Source: Longimicrobium sp. (lineage in GTDB: Bacteria > Gemmatimonadota > Gemmatimonadetes > Longimicrobiales > Longimicrobiaceae). From it: a DNA stretch of 64,000 nucleotides. Made by a program: the position numbers and the translations under genes. The stretch is from NCBI GenBank assembly GCA_036389135.1, contig DASVQP010000027.1:1-64000 (forward strand). Reading direction: 5' to 3'. The notes below the pieces were generated by a model. The model saw only the letters and a list, made by a program, of their open reading frames with translations, had not been told where the DNA came from and ran no database searches. Position 1 is the first letter of the stretch. The number at the start of each line of letters is the position of its first letter. Below are positions 1 to 7,534 of this stretch, piece by piece.

Positions 1-78
1 GAGCGGAGGGAGAAGCTTGAGCAGGGCCGCCGCGAACGAGAGCGGCGCCGGAAGGAGCCGATCAAAGCAGCGGCGTGA
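1..78 (+). CDS. C-terminal end of a truncated gene (window edge)
   Basis: The first frame is open from the window edge to a TGA at 76-78. It gives a 25-residue, very charged Arg/Glu/Lys-rich tail ending in KEPIKAAA. It could be the helical C-terminus of a larger protein that starts outside the window. Nothing identifies the family. It is followed by about 80 bp without a gene, then by a copy of repeat A. Confidence 0.35.
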   Translation, partial: ERREKLEQGRRERERRRKEPIKAAA

Positions 79-157
79 TCACCGGCGAAGGTGTAACTCT
101 CACGAGCAGGCGATTTGTTCGGGAACCGCTGAAGCAGTACACCCCTCATGCTGTTCT

Positions 158-180
158 CGTAGTGTCCTCTGTGTCTCTGT
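158..180 (+). repeat. Repeat A copy 1, interrupted by the IS element
   Basis: The sequence CCTCTGTGTCTCTGT runs up to the left end of the IS. The rest of the repeat (GTGTGAGGCG) resumes at 1239 after a duplicated TCTGT. Complete copies of the same repeat lie at about 7270, 9660, 9815, 20115 and 31180. Confidence 0.75.
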
Positions 181-1235
181 TAGGACTTACGCAGTTGCTG
201 TCAAAGTGAACTGGGGGTTGGCGAGGTAGGCACGGACGGCGTCGCGCGTGATGCTTAACTTTGCCTCGAACCAGCTCATTTGGGTGCGGATGCGGTTCCT
301 CTCCAAGCGTAGAAAGGCGCGGATGGAGAGTCCGATGTGGTTGCGCTGCGCTCGGGCAGAGCGAACCTGCGCGCGCTCGACCCCGCAGAATTGCTTGAGT
401 CCGCGATGGTACTGCTCGATCGACCACGCGAGGCCGGCATAGCGCTTCCGCTCCGGCTCCGGCATCGTCTCCTCGCTCGTGGCCCAGTAGTCCGCCTCCT
501 TCGCGTTCCCGTTCTTGGAATCGATCCGAAAGACGCGAATGAAGCCATAGCCCCTCAGGTGCGCCCTCGCGCCCTCGGAAGGGATCGAGCACTGGGCGAC
601 CTGCCGATTCCCGGTTCCATCCGGGTTGACGTTGCGATCGTACCTCAGCCGGGTGACCCACTTCCACCCGTAGGCACGCACCACCTTCAGGTTGTCGAGC
701 GCCGAGTACCAGGTGTCGAAGAGCACGCACTCAGGCTCGAAACCACGCGTGTAGGCGACCTCCAGCATGTCGCGGAAGTGCTCATTGTTCGTTTTGCCGT
801 CGTTCTCTTTGTCGTAGATGCGGTAGTCGACCGGGATGTAGCGCTCGCCGTCCGTCCAGAGCAGGGTAAGCAGATTGATCCCGTCGACGATCCGCCCGTG
901 CTTGCCCGACCAGTGGCGCCGTACCAGATCCATACGCAGGGCATACGGCTTGTCCAGCGTGGTGTCATCGAGCACCAGCACGCCCCGCTTCCGCTGCACC
1001 TGACTGCGCGCCTCGTCCCACAGCAGCTCGGGATTGGGCTCCAGCCGGTGCAGCAGGCGCGTAAATGCGTCGTGCGCTGGTGCTTGCGTGTCTCTCTCGG
1101 GCTGCACGCGGGCGGCTTCCGTGCCGCTCACGACGCGTTGGCTCGCGATTAGAAACTGAATGTAGTCGCTGTCAATCACTTTCGGTGCGTTCATAACTGT
1201 AAGCTACCTGCTTACAACCAACTGCGTAACTCCTA
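181..1235 (-). mobile_element. IS701-like insertion sequence, complete
   Basis: A 1055-bp element. Its terminal inverted repeats match at 16 of 17 positions: TAGGACTTACGCAGTTG at 181-197 and the complement of TAGGAGTTACGCAGTTG at 1219-1235. TCTGT is present on both sides (176-180 and 1236-1240) and looks like a target-site duplication. It contains one transposase gene on the minus strand, whose stop codon lies inside the left inverted repeat. The target is repeat A. Both ends and the gene look intact, so the copy may be recent and active. Confidence 0.85.
187..1194 (-). CDS. IS701-family DDE transposase
   Basis: 335 residues. It would cut and rejoin the ends of the surrounding element. The DDE triad is visible: D76/D77 in VLVLDDTTLDKPY, D160 in VLFDTWYS and E260 in WSIEQYHRGLKQ. 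The last sits in the usual Y-x-x-G-L-K-Q setting. The frame is uninterrupted, and the ATG is 25 bp inside the right inverted repeat. Similar proteins that I recall from cyanobacteria and other phyla are classed as IS701. An alternative label within the broader IS4-like group cannot be excluded without a search. Confidence 0.85.
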   Translation of the reverse strand: MNAPKVIDSDYIQFLIASQRVVSGTEAARVQPERDTQAPAHDAFTRLLHRLEPNPELLWDEARSQVQRKRGVLVLDDTTLDKPYALRMDLVRRHWSGKHGRIVDGINLLTLLWTDGERYIPVDYRIYDKENDGKTNNEHFRDMLEVAYTRGFEPECVLFDTWYSALDNLKVVRAYGWKWVTRLRYDRNVNPDGTGNRQVAQCSIPSEGARAHLRGYGFIRVFRIDSKNGNAKEADYWATSEETMPEPERKRYAGLAWSIEQYHRGLKQFCGVERAQVRSARAQRNHIGLSIRAFLRLERNRIRTQMSWFEAKLSITRDAVRAYLANPQFTLTATA

Positions 1236-1274
1236 TCTGTGTGAGGCGCAGTTTCCCCTTCTTGTACTCCGACG

Positions 1275-1772
1275 ATGGCGACTTTCGTTCACCTCACCCC
1301 CGAGCGCCTGGTAGACCGCATCCTGCGCGCCGGGATCAGGGCGGGGCCTACGTGCTGGAAGGTGCCCGACGGCGTGTACGCGATGCCCACCACGCCCAAC
1401 TTCTTCGTCTCGCACCAGTGGCTGCGCGAGCTGAAGCGGCGTGGCGACCGCACGTTCTGGGGCGTGTACTTCCGCGTTCCCAACGACCAGCTCGTCTACG
1501 TGGGGCACTACAACCAGAGGCACGAGCGTATGCCGGCCGGCGAGGCCGCCGCGATCCTCTTCGAGGCGGACGCGGCGCTTGGCTACGAGGTGATCATCCC
1601 GCGCGGTATCGCGCCCGGCGAGATCCACCGCGTTCGGCGCCTTTCGCAGCTGGTGGGATGGCGGTACTTCCCCGGCGCGCACGGGAAAGCGCCCTGCGCC
1701 TGTGAATCTTGCATCCAGCGGGGTGGATACGGCGCGCGACGAATCCGCGACCGATTTGGAGACGGATCATGA
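1275..1772 (+). CDS. Unrecognised 165-aa protein with C-terminal Cys cluster
   Basis: I do not recognise the family. The N-terminus (FVHLTPERLVDRILRAGIR) resembles the first strand and helix of small ADP-ribosyltransferase-like folds, but that is only an impression. The C-terminus carries C-A-C-E-S-C followed by GGYGARR, which could bind zinc. There is no signal peptide, so it is probably cytoplasmic. Its TGA overlaps the ATG of the next gene (ATGA at 1769-1772). It is therefore the first of four overlapping genes that end in an RHH/nuclease pair. Confidence 0.7.
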   Translation: MATFVHLTPERLVDRILRAGIRAGPTCWKVPDGVYAMPTTPNFFVSHQWLRELKRRGDRTFWGVYFRVPNDQLVYVGHYNQRHERMPAGEAAAILFEADAALGYEVIIPRGIAPGEIHRVRRLSQLVGWRYFPGAHGKAPCACESCIQRGGYGARRIRDRFGDGS

Positions 1773-2113
1773 CCGGCATTTCGATGCTCGCGCTGGCCCT
1801 CACGCTAGGCGCGCAGGAGCCGCGGTGCGATGCGCAGACCTTTGCCGCGATGTACCAGTGCGCGGTTGACCGCTATCGCCGGGCGCACGCGGAGCAGCAG
1901 CGCGTGTTCCGCGAGACCGCCGCGCGCCTGGAGCCGGACCCGCGCGGAAAGTTCCGCGCCGCCGAGCAGCTCTGGGAGCGCTTCCGCGAAGCCGAGTGCG
2001 ACTTCCGCAGCTCCAGGTCGGCGGGCCGGCGCGAGTACCAGGTCGTGCGCCTGCGCTGCCTGGCGGAGCTCACCGAAGCCCGCACCGCCTCGCTGCGCGC
2101 GGAGAACGGATGA
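1769..2113 (+). CDS. LprI-like (DUF1311) secreted protein
   Basis: 114 residues from the ATG at 1769; the longer upstream frame overlaps the preceding gene and is not needed. A short hydrophobic signal (MTGISMLALALTLGAQ) precedes a helical domain with paired cysteines (C..QCA, ECDF, RCL) and an A-E-Q-L-W-E-R-F-R-E core. That is the lysozyme-inhibitor LprI N-terminal pattern. It probably acts in the periplasm; its target is unknown. It overlaps both neighbours by 4 bp (ATGA), so translation is likely coupled. Confidence 0.65.
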   Translation: MTGISMLALALTLGAQEPRCDAQTFAAMYQCAVDRYRRAHAEQQRVFRETAARLEPDPRGKFRAAEQLWERFREAECDFRSSRSAGRREYQVVRLRCLAELTEARTASLRAENG

Positions 2114-2352
2114 TGCGAACCATCTCGATCAGCTTGCCCAGTGAGCTCAGAGCCGAAGTCGACCGACTCGCGGATGCCGAAGGCGTTTCGCGTAGTAAGC
2201 TGATCCGTGCGGCACTGCGTGAGCACTTTTTCGTCCGCCGGTTCCGGACTCTGCGGCAGGAGCTGATGCCGTACGCCGCTGCTCGAGGCATTTACACTGA
2301 CGAGGACGTCTTCGTAGATCCTCCTACCGAGGAAGTGAATGCACCGCTATGA
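2110..2352 (+). CDS. Ribbon-helix-helix (CopG/Arc-like) DNA-binding protein, likely antitoxin
   Basis: 80 residues starting at the ATG that overlaps the previous stop; a second ATG follows at once at 2113. Residues 3-45 form a textbook ribbon-helix-helix: a TISISLPSEL strand, then an AEVDRLADAEG helix and a VSRSKLIRAALREHF helix. The acidic tail (DEDVFVDPPTEE) is the kind of extension antitoxins use to cover a toxin. Its last 14 bp overlap the next gene, which encodes a nuclease-fold protein. It may bind that product and repress the operon. Confidence 0.75.
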   Translation: MMRTISISLPSELRAEVDRLADAEGVSRSKLIRAALREHFFVRRFRTLRQELMPYAAARGIYTDEDVFVDPPTEEVNAPL

Positions 2353-2800
2353 CTGGTCGAGGCTCACGCCGCTGCAAGTAGGCAGGTATGCTGAATATTT
2401 CGTGAAGATGGAGTTCACTCTCTTCGGATTCGAGGTTTTCACGTCGGAGGTCGACGACCGCGGGGTCGACTTCGTAGTCCGGAATCAGGCCGGTCAGTTC
2501 TACGAGGTCCAGGTAAAATCGATTCGGGGCTACAACTACGCCTTTATCCCGAAAGCCAAGTTCTCCATCGCACCGAATCGGCTCGTCGCATTGGTGATCC
2601 TACAACCGGAGCAGGAGCCAGGAATCTACCTGATTCCCATGACTGCTTGGGTGTCGCCGAACGCGCTACTCGTTAGTCGCGATTATGAAGGGAAGAAGAG
2701 CATGCCTGAGTGGGGACTCAATCTTTCGAAGAAGAACCAGCATCTCCTCGACCCGTATCGGTTTGAGCGCGTCGTTACGTCGATTGATCGGCGCGGCTGA
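2339..2800 (+). CDS. PD-(D/E)XK nuclease-fold protein (DUF4365-like)
   Basis: 153 residues. E19 in GRYAEYFV, D44 in RGVDFVV and E56-V-Q-V-K60 have the order and spacing of a restriction-endonuclease-like active site. The phrase around E56-K60 is typical of DUF4365-type proteins. There is no DNA-recognition domain, methylase or signal peptide. It overlaps the RHH gene by 14 bp, so the pair is arranged as antitoxin then toxin. A DNA-cleaving toxin is inferred, not shown. It could also be a solitary nuclease autoregulated by the RHH protein. Confidence 0.7.
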   Translation: MHRYDWSRLTPLQVGRYAEYFVKMEFTLFGFEVFTSEVDDRGVDFVVRNQAGQFYEVQVKSIRGYNYAFIPKAKFSIAPNRLVALVILQPEQEPGIYLIPMTAWVSPNALLVSRDYEGKKSMPEWGLNLSKKNQHLLDPYRFERVVTSIDRRG

Positions 2801-2895
2801 TGAACGGCAACTGTTGCTTCAGCGGCTTGCGGCGAGGGTGCGGGCACCCGAGCTTGGGGCATCCACCCAAGGCACCTATTCAGGATGCACCGCCC

Positions 2896-5097
2896 ATGAT
2901 CCGCACCAGCCGCTACACTCTCGGGGCGCTCGCGCTCCTCCTGGGCGCGTGCGCGCCGCAGATGCCGCAGACCACGGGGAACGTCGCGGTGGCGGGGGGG
3001 GAGGTGGCGCGGTGGGAGCAGAGGGCGCAGAACGTCACCATCACGCGGGACGACTGGGGGATCCCGCACATCCGCGGCAGGACGGACGCGGACGCGGTGT
3101 TCGGGATGGTGTACGCGCAGGCGGAGGACGATTTCAACCGCGTGGAGACCAACTTCATCAACGCGATGGGGCGCCTGGCCGAGGCCGAGGGTGAGGCCGC
3201 GATCTGGCAGGACCTGCGCATGAAGCTGTTCATCGACCCCGACACGCTGCGCGCCCAGTACGCGGCCAGCCCGGCGTGGCTCCGCTCGCTGATGGACGCC
3301 TGGGCCGACGGGCTCAACTTCTACCTCCACACGCACCCGCAGGTCACGCCGCGCGTCATCCGCCGCTTCGAGCCGTGGATGGCGCTCTCGTTCAGCGAGG
3401 GGAGCATCGGCGGCGACATCGAGCGGGTGTCGCTGCGCGATCTGGAGGCGTTCTACGGGCGGCGCGCGGTGGCGGTGCGGCACGACGACGGCTTCAAGGA
3501 GCCGCGCGGGTCCAACGGCATCGCCATCGCGCCGCAGAACACGCTCAACCGGCGCGCGCTCCTCCTGATCAACCCGCACACCTCGTTCTTCTTTCGCGCC
3601 GAGCTGCAGATGGCGAGCGACGAGGGGCTGAACACGTACGGCGCGGTGACGTGGGGGCAGTTCTTCGTGTACCAGGGCTTCAACGAGCGCGCCGGGTGGA
3701 TGCACACCTCGAGCGGCGTGGACGTGGTGGACGAGTTCCTGGAGACGATCGTGGAGCGGAACGGGCGCCACTTCTACCGCTACGGCGCCCAGGAGCGGCC
3801 CGTCATCGCTGACACCATCACCATCCCGTACCGCACGCCGGCCGGGATGGCGAGCAGGAAGTTCACCGTCTACAAGACGCACCACGGGCCCGTGGTGCGC
3901 GAGGCGGACGGGAAGTGGGTGAGCATCGCGCTGATGCAGAGGCCGGTGGAGGCACTCAGCCAGTCGTTTCTGCGCACCAGGGCGCGCAGCTACGCGGAGT
4001 TCCAGCGCGTGGCGGAGCAGATGAAGGCGAACTCGTCCAACAACACGATCTTCGCCGACGCGGAGGGGAACATCGCGTACAGCCACCCGCACTTCATCCC
4101 GCGGCGCGACGACCGCTTCGACTACACGAAGCCCGTGGACGGCAGCGATCCGGCGACCGATTGGAAGGGGCTGCACACGCTGGCCGAGGCGCCGCACCTG
4201 CTGAACCCGCCCAACGGCTGGATCCAGAACACCAACAACTGGCCGTACTCGGCGGCGGGGCCGTACAGCCCCAGGCGCGAGAACTTTCCGCGCTACATGG
4301 ACGTGGCCGGCGAGAACCCGCGCGGCATCCACGCCATCATGGTGCTGGAGAACAAAAAGGACTTCACCATCGAGTCGCTGCGCGCGGCGGCGTACGATCC
4401 GTACCTGACGGCGTTCGCGCGGCTGATCCCCACGCTGCTGCAGGCGTACGACCGCACCCCCGCGTCCGATCCGCTCAAGGCGCGCCTGGCCGAGCAGATC
4501 GGGGTGCTGCGCGGGTGGGACTTCCGCTGGTCGGCGGCGTCGGTGCCCACCTCGCTGGCGGTGTTCTGGGGCGAGGAGATGTGGGGCCGTGTGGGCGCGG
4601 ACGCGCGACGCGCGGGGATGAACGTGTACGACTACATCGCCACGCGCGCCACCGCCGATCAGAAGCTCCAGGCGCTCGCCACCGCCTCCGACCGGCTGCA
4701 GCAGGACTTCGGCGGCTGGCGCACGCCTTGGGGCGAGATCAACCGCTTCCAGCGCCTGACCGGCGCCATCGTGCAGCCGTTCACCGATGCGGGGCCCAGC
4801 ATCGCGGTGCCCTTTACGTCCGCGCAGTGGGGCTCGCTCGCCTCCTTTGGCGCGCGCCGCTACCCGGGGACGAAGCGCTACTACGGCACCAGCGGCAACA
4901 GCTTCGTCGCCGTCGTCGAGTTCGGCGACAGCGTGCGGGCGCGCGCCGTCACCGCGGGCGGGCAGAGCGGCGACCCGCGCTCGCCGCACTTCAACGACCA
5001 GGCGGAGCGCTACGCCACCGGCAACCTGCGCGAGGTGTACTTCTACCCCGGGCAGCTTCGCGGGCACACCGAGCGGGAGTACCGGCCGGGGCGGTGA
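2896..5097 (+). CDS. Penicillin acylase-family (Ntn-hydrolase) lipoprotein
   Basis: 733 residues from the ATG at 2896. An in-frame ATG at 2800 would add an unlikely Cys-rich leader before the signal. The lipobox LLLGAC puts the lipid on Cys19. Self-processing would cut before Ser206 (PRG|SNGIAIAP), freeing the N-terminal serine nucleophile of the beta chain. The order of alpha chain, spacer and beta chain and the length fit penicillin, cephalosporin and acyl-homoserine-lactone acylases. The substrate could be a beta-lactam, an acyl-homoserine lactone or another acyl amide; sequence alone does not decide. It probably acts in the periplasm. Confidence 0.88.
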   Translation: MIRTSRYTLGALALLLGACAPQMPQTTGNVAVAGGEVARWEQRAQNVTITRDDWGIPHIRGRTDADAVFGMVYAQAEDDFNRVETNFINAMGRLAEAEGEAAIWQDLRMKLFIDPDTLRAQYAASPAWLRSLMDAWADGLNFYLHTHPQVTPRVIRRFEPWMALSFSEGSIGGDIERVSLRDLEAFYGRRAVAVRHDDGFKEPRGSNGIAIAPQNTLNRRALLLINPHTSFFFRAELQMASDEGLNTYGAVTWGQFFVYQGFNERAGWMHTSSGVDVVDEFLETIVERNGRHFYRYGAQERPVIADTITIPYRTPAGMASRKFTVYKTHHGPVVREADGKWVSIALMQRPVEALSQSFLRTRARSYAEFQRVAEQMKANSSNNTIFADAEGNIAYSHPHFIPRRDDRFDYTKPVDGSDPATDWKGLHTLAEAPHLLNPPNGWIQNTNNWPYSAAGPYSPRRENFPRYMDVAGENPRGIHAIMVLENKKDFTIESLRAAAYDPYLTAFARLIPTLLQAYDRTPASDPLKARLAEQIGVLRGWDFRWSAASVPTSLAVFWGEEMWGRVGADARRAGMNVYDYIATRATADQKLQALATASDRLQQDFGGWRTPWGEINRFQRLTGAIVQPFTDAGPSIAVPFTSAQWGSLASFGARRYPGTKRYYGTSGNSFVAVVEFGDSVRARAVTAGGQSGDPRSPHFNDQAERYATGNLREVYFYPGQLRGHTEREYRPGR

Positions 5098-5100
5098 ACG

Positions 5101-5196
5101 GCGCATCACACAGAGGGCACGGAGGGAACTTCGAAGGCACGGAGAAAGCCTTTCCCGGTGTTCCCGTCGTGCCCCTCTGTGCCTGTGTGTGAAGCG
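5101..5196 (+). repeat. Repeat A copy 2 (inverted pair)
   Basis: CACACAGAGGGCACGGAGG at the left is answered by CCCCTCTGTGCCTGTGTGTG at the right, about 50 bp apart, just after the acylase stop. Transcribed, it would form a long imperfect hairpin and may act as a transcript end. Confidence 0.6.
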
Positions 5197-5272
5197 GCCC
5201 TTTTGCGGATCGCCCATCACCGATTATACTCCGCGAAGCCTTCCGCCTGCTCTCCCCCCGAGGCAATCTCCC

Positions 5273-5767
5273 ATGCGTCCCATCCGGTTGTTCGTCGCCG
5301 TACTGCTCGCCACGGCGGCGGGCGCTGGTTCCATCGCCGCGCAGACCGCCACGCCGGAGCAGGAAGTTAAGGCGGTGGTCGAGCGGCTCTTCAACGGGAT
5401 GCGGGCCGCGGACAGCGCGGCGGTGCACGCCGTCTTCCATCCGCAGGCGCGGCTGCAGACGACGGCGGTGCGCCAGGGCGAGCCGGTGCTGCGCACGGAC
5501 AGCATCGAGGCGTTCCTGCGCGCCGTCGGCACGCCGCACACGGAGGTGTGGGACGAGCGCGTCTCCAACCTCGAGATCCGCACGGACGGCGGCCTGGCCA
5601 CCGCCTGGATGGACTACGCCTTCTACATCGGCGAGCGGTTCAGCCACTGCGGGGTGAACGCGCTGCAGCTCTTCCGCACGAAGGACAGGGGGTGGCAGAT
5701 CATCCAGATCATCGACACGCGCCGCCGCGAGTGCCCGCGCATCCCGGGCGCACGCCCCGCGCCCTGA
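5273..5767 (+). CDS. Secreted NTF2-like (SnoaL/DUF4440-type) protein
   Basis: 164 residues from the ATG at 5273, which begins a clear signal peptide (MRPIRLFVAVLLATAAGAG, cut near AAQ). The mature part has the cone-shaped NTF2-like pattern: an EQEVKAVVERLFNGMRAAD helix, the HPQARLQT strand and the final GWQIIQIIDTRR strand. Relatives include lumazine-binding-like and nuclear-transport-factor-2-like periplasmic proteins. No catalytic residues are obvious, so binding of a small molecule is as likely as catalysis. Confidence 0.75.
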   Translation: MRPIRLFVAVLLATAAGAGSIAAQTATPEQEVKAVVERLFNGMRAADSAAVHAVFHPQARLQTTAVRQGEPVLRTDSIEAFLRAVGTPHTEVWDERVSNLEIRTDGGLATAWMDYAFYIGERFSHCGVNALQLFRTKDRGWQIIQIIDTRRRECPRIPGARPAP

Positions 5768-5790
5768 TCCGCACAGCCAGCCGCTCCGCG

Positions 5791-6120
5791 ATGAAGAAGG
5801 CCGCCGGGGAGGCCGATCCGAGGTTCATCCCGGTGGTGGACGCCTTCACCGAGGATACAGAGGTAACGTCGGGGACGATGATGTCCGCGTTCGGCCTCAA
5901 GGTGAACGGGAAGATCTTTGCGATGGTGGCGAGGGGCCGGCTGGTGGCCAAGCTGCCGCGAACGCGCGTGGACGAGATGGTGGATGCCGGCCAGGGCGAG
6001 CGCTTCGACCCTGGGCACGGCCGGCGGATGAAGGAGTGGATCTCCGTTACGGCGGAGGACGTGGACTGGGTGGCGCTCGCGAGGGAAGCCCACCACTTCG
6101 TAAAGACGGCCTCGCGATAA
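5791..6120 (+). CDS. TfoX/Sxy N-terminal domain-like protein
   Basis: 109 residues from the ATG at 5791. The core reads MMSAFGLKVNGKIFAMVARG, then LVAKLPRTRVDEMVDAG and RMKEWISV. This is the small alpha/beta domain found at the N-terminus of the competence regulator TfoX and in many stand-alone proteins. Stand-alone forms are widespread and mostly uncharacterised, so a role in competence should not be assumed. It starts 23 bp after the NTF2-like gene. Confidence 0.72.
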   Translation: MKKAAGEADPRFIPVVDAFTEDTEVTSGTMMSAFGLKVNGKIFAMVARGRLVAKLPRTRVDEMVDAGQGERFDPGHGRRMKEWISVTAEDVDWVALAREAHHFVKTASR

Positions 6121-6189
6121 CGGCGGTACCGGCACCCGCCACGGAACCCCAACGACCGGGCGCGCGCCCGGGAAGGACCAGGAGACTTC

Positions 6190-6666
6190 ATGCGCCGCAT
6201 CGTATTCGCACTCGGCTTCGCCCTCGCGCTCGCCACTCCCGCGGCCGCGCAGGACACGGCACGCAGCTTCACGCCCTCGCACCTGGCGGTGGCGCGGGAG
6301 CTTCTGCAGGAGATCCAGATCCAGAAGCTCTCCATGGCGGGCGTGGAGGCCATGTTCGGCGAGCAGATCCGCACGAACCCGGAGATGGGCCGCTACCGCG
6401 AGGCCATGCTCGGCTGGGCACGTGACATCTTCTCCAGCGAGGAGGCGATCAACGCCTTCGCGGCGCTCTACGCCGGAGCGTTCAGCGAAGAAGACCTCCG
6501 TGCGCTGACCGCCTTCTACCGGACGCCGCTGGGGCAGCGGGTTGCCGCCATGCAGCCCGTGATGGCCGTGCGTGGCGCCGACCTGGGCCGGCGCCTGGCC
6601 GAGAGGAAGCAGGCCGACCTCATCGCCCGCCTTCAGCAGGTGGACAGCAAGCGCACCACGCCCTGA
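6190..6666 (+). CDS. Secreted DUF2059 protein
   Basis: 158 residues. A signal peptide (MRRIVFALGFALALATPAAA) is followed by an all-helical domain. The phrase FSEEDLRALTAFYRTPLGQR is the hallmark of DUF2059, in which a helix ends at a conserved F-Y-x-T/S-P-x-G. A ribosome-binding site (CCAGGAGACTTC) lies just before the ATG. The function of the family is unknown; the protein is probably periplasmic. The MOSC gene starts 15 bp downstream, so both may be in one transcript. Confidence 0.75.
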   Translation: MRRIVFALGFALALATPAAAQDTARSFTPSHLAVARELLQEIQIQKLSMAGVEAMFGEQIRTNPEMGRYREAMLGWARDIFSSEEAINAFAALYAGAFSEEDLRALTAFYRTPLGQRVAAMQPVMAVRGADLGRRLAERKQADLIARLQQVDSKRTTP

Positions 6667-6681
6667 GACCCCGGACCGGCG

Positions 6682-7227
6682 GTGCGCGACGGGATGGTCA
6701 CCGCGGTAAGCCGCGGCCCCGAGCATTCCTTCGGCAAGCCGAACCAGGAGCGCATCCGCCTCCTGGCCGGATTGGGGGTGGAGGGCGACGCGCACCAGGG
6801 CGCCACCGTACAGCACCTCTCGCGCGTGGCCCGCGACCCCACGCAGCCCAACCTGCGCCAGCTTCACCTGATCCACGCCGAGCTGCACGACGAGCTGCGG
6901 GCGGCCGGCTTCACCGTGCAGCCGGGCGAGATGGGTGAGAACGTGACCACGCGCGGCGTCGACCTGCTGGCCCTTCCCGTGGGCACGCGGCTGCACCTGG
7001 GCGGCGAGGCCGTCGTGGAAGTCACCGGCCTTCGCAACCCGTGCCATCAGCTCGACCGCTTCCAGCCCGGCCTGATGTCCGCCGTCCTCGGCCGCGACGC
7101 CGAGGGGAATCTGGTGCGCAGGGCGGGCATCATGGGCGTCGTCCTCGCGGGCGGCGAGGTGCGCGCGGGCGACGGCATCCGCGTGGAGCTCCCTCCCGAG
7201 CCCCACCACCCCCTCGTGCCCGTCTGA
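6682..7227 (+). CDS. MOSC-domain protein
   Basis: 181 residues from a GTG start. It has the MOSC beta-barrel signatures EGDAHQGATVQHLSR near residue 35, GEMGENVTT near 80 and the conserved-cysteine motif GLRNPCHQLD near 118. MOSC domains act in molybdenum-cofactor sulfur chemistry and in detoxifying N-hydroxylated compounds (YiiM/YcbX type). The conserved Cys in NPCHQ is where sulfur or cofactor would be handled. It is a stand-alone domain with no ferredoxin-like part. Confidence 0.85.
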   Translation: MRDGMVTAVSRGPEHSFGKPNQERIRLLAGLGVEGDAHQGATVQHLSRVARDPTQPNLRQLHLIHAELHDELRAAGFTVQPGEMGENVTTRGVDLLALPVGTRLHLGGEAVVEVTGLRNPCHQLDRFQPGLMSAVLGRDAEGNLVRRAGIMGVVLAGGEVRAGDGIRVELPPEPHHPLVPV

Positions 7228-7249
7228 ACAGGACGGCACGAGCTCTCCG

Positions 7250-7290
7250 TTCTCTTGCCATTTCCCTCCGTGTCTCTGTGTGAGGCGTGC
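7250..7290 (+). repeat. Repeat A copy 3 (single arm)
   Basis: CTCCGTGTCTCTGTGTGAGGCG lies about 40 bp after the MOSC stop. Only one arm of the repeat is present here. Confidence 0.6.
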
Positions 7291-7366
7291 CGTTGCCTTG
7301 ACCCGGAGCCCGTACTCGCTTACCGTCCATGCGAGCGGATTCAGTTCCATCCACCGTGAGGGCCCC

Positions 7367-7453
7367 ATGAACGTCAAGTGCGACTGTCCGGACTGCGACT
7401 GCACCGAGTGCTGCGAGAGCTGCGACTGCTGCAAGGAGAAGTGCTGCGGCTGA
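7367..7453 (+). CDS. 28-aa metallothionein-like cysteine-rich peptide
   Basis: ATG at 7367, TGA at 7451-7453. 11 of 28 residues are cysteine, set as C-x-C, CC and C-x-x-C pairs (KCDCPDCDCTECCESCDCC and KCC), with Asp/Glu/Lys between and no aromatic residues. That composition is typical of small metallothioneins that hold Zn, Cu or Cd in thiolate clusters. GTGAGGG stands 5-11 bp upstream as a possible ribosome-binding site, and a terminator-like hairpin follows at 7479. It is not similar in length to SmtA/BmtA (about 55 aa), so it may be a new or minimal type. Expression is unproven. Confidence 0.6.
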   Translation: MNVKCDCPDCDCTECCESCDCCKEKCCG

Positions 7454-7478
7454 GCCCGGCGCTCTGTCGCTGCATGTG

Positions 7479-7510
7479 AAAGGGCGGTCCCCCGGGGCCG
7501 CCTTTCCCTT
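7479..7510 (+). terminator. Hairpin terminator after the Cys-rich peptide
   Basis: AAAGGGCGG pairs with CCGCCTTT across a GC-rich loop and is followed by a CCCTTTCC pyrimidine run. It lies 26 bp after the peptide stop and before the DinB gene. Confidence 0.6.
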
Positions 7511-7534
7511 TCCACACCCCCACCGAACCCGACC

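Noticed and set aside
187-1194. Other frames inside the IS that might be a second gene
   Set aside because: All overlap the transposase, with no start signals; single-gene structure fits the family.
2800-2895. Upstream ATG start for the acylase
   Set aside because: It would put a 32-residue Cys/Gly/Pro-rich leader before a perfect lipoprotein signal.
2683-5220. 845-residue frame on the minus strand
   Set aside because: It is the antisense shadow of the acylase gene, rich in Arg/His/Val with no domain, and a by-product of GC codon bias.
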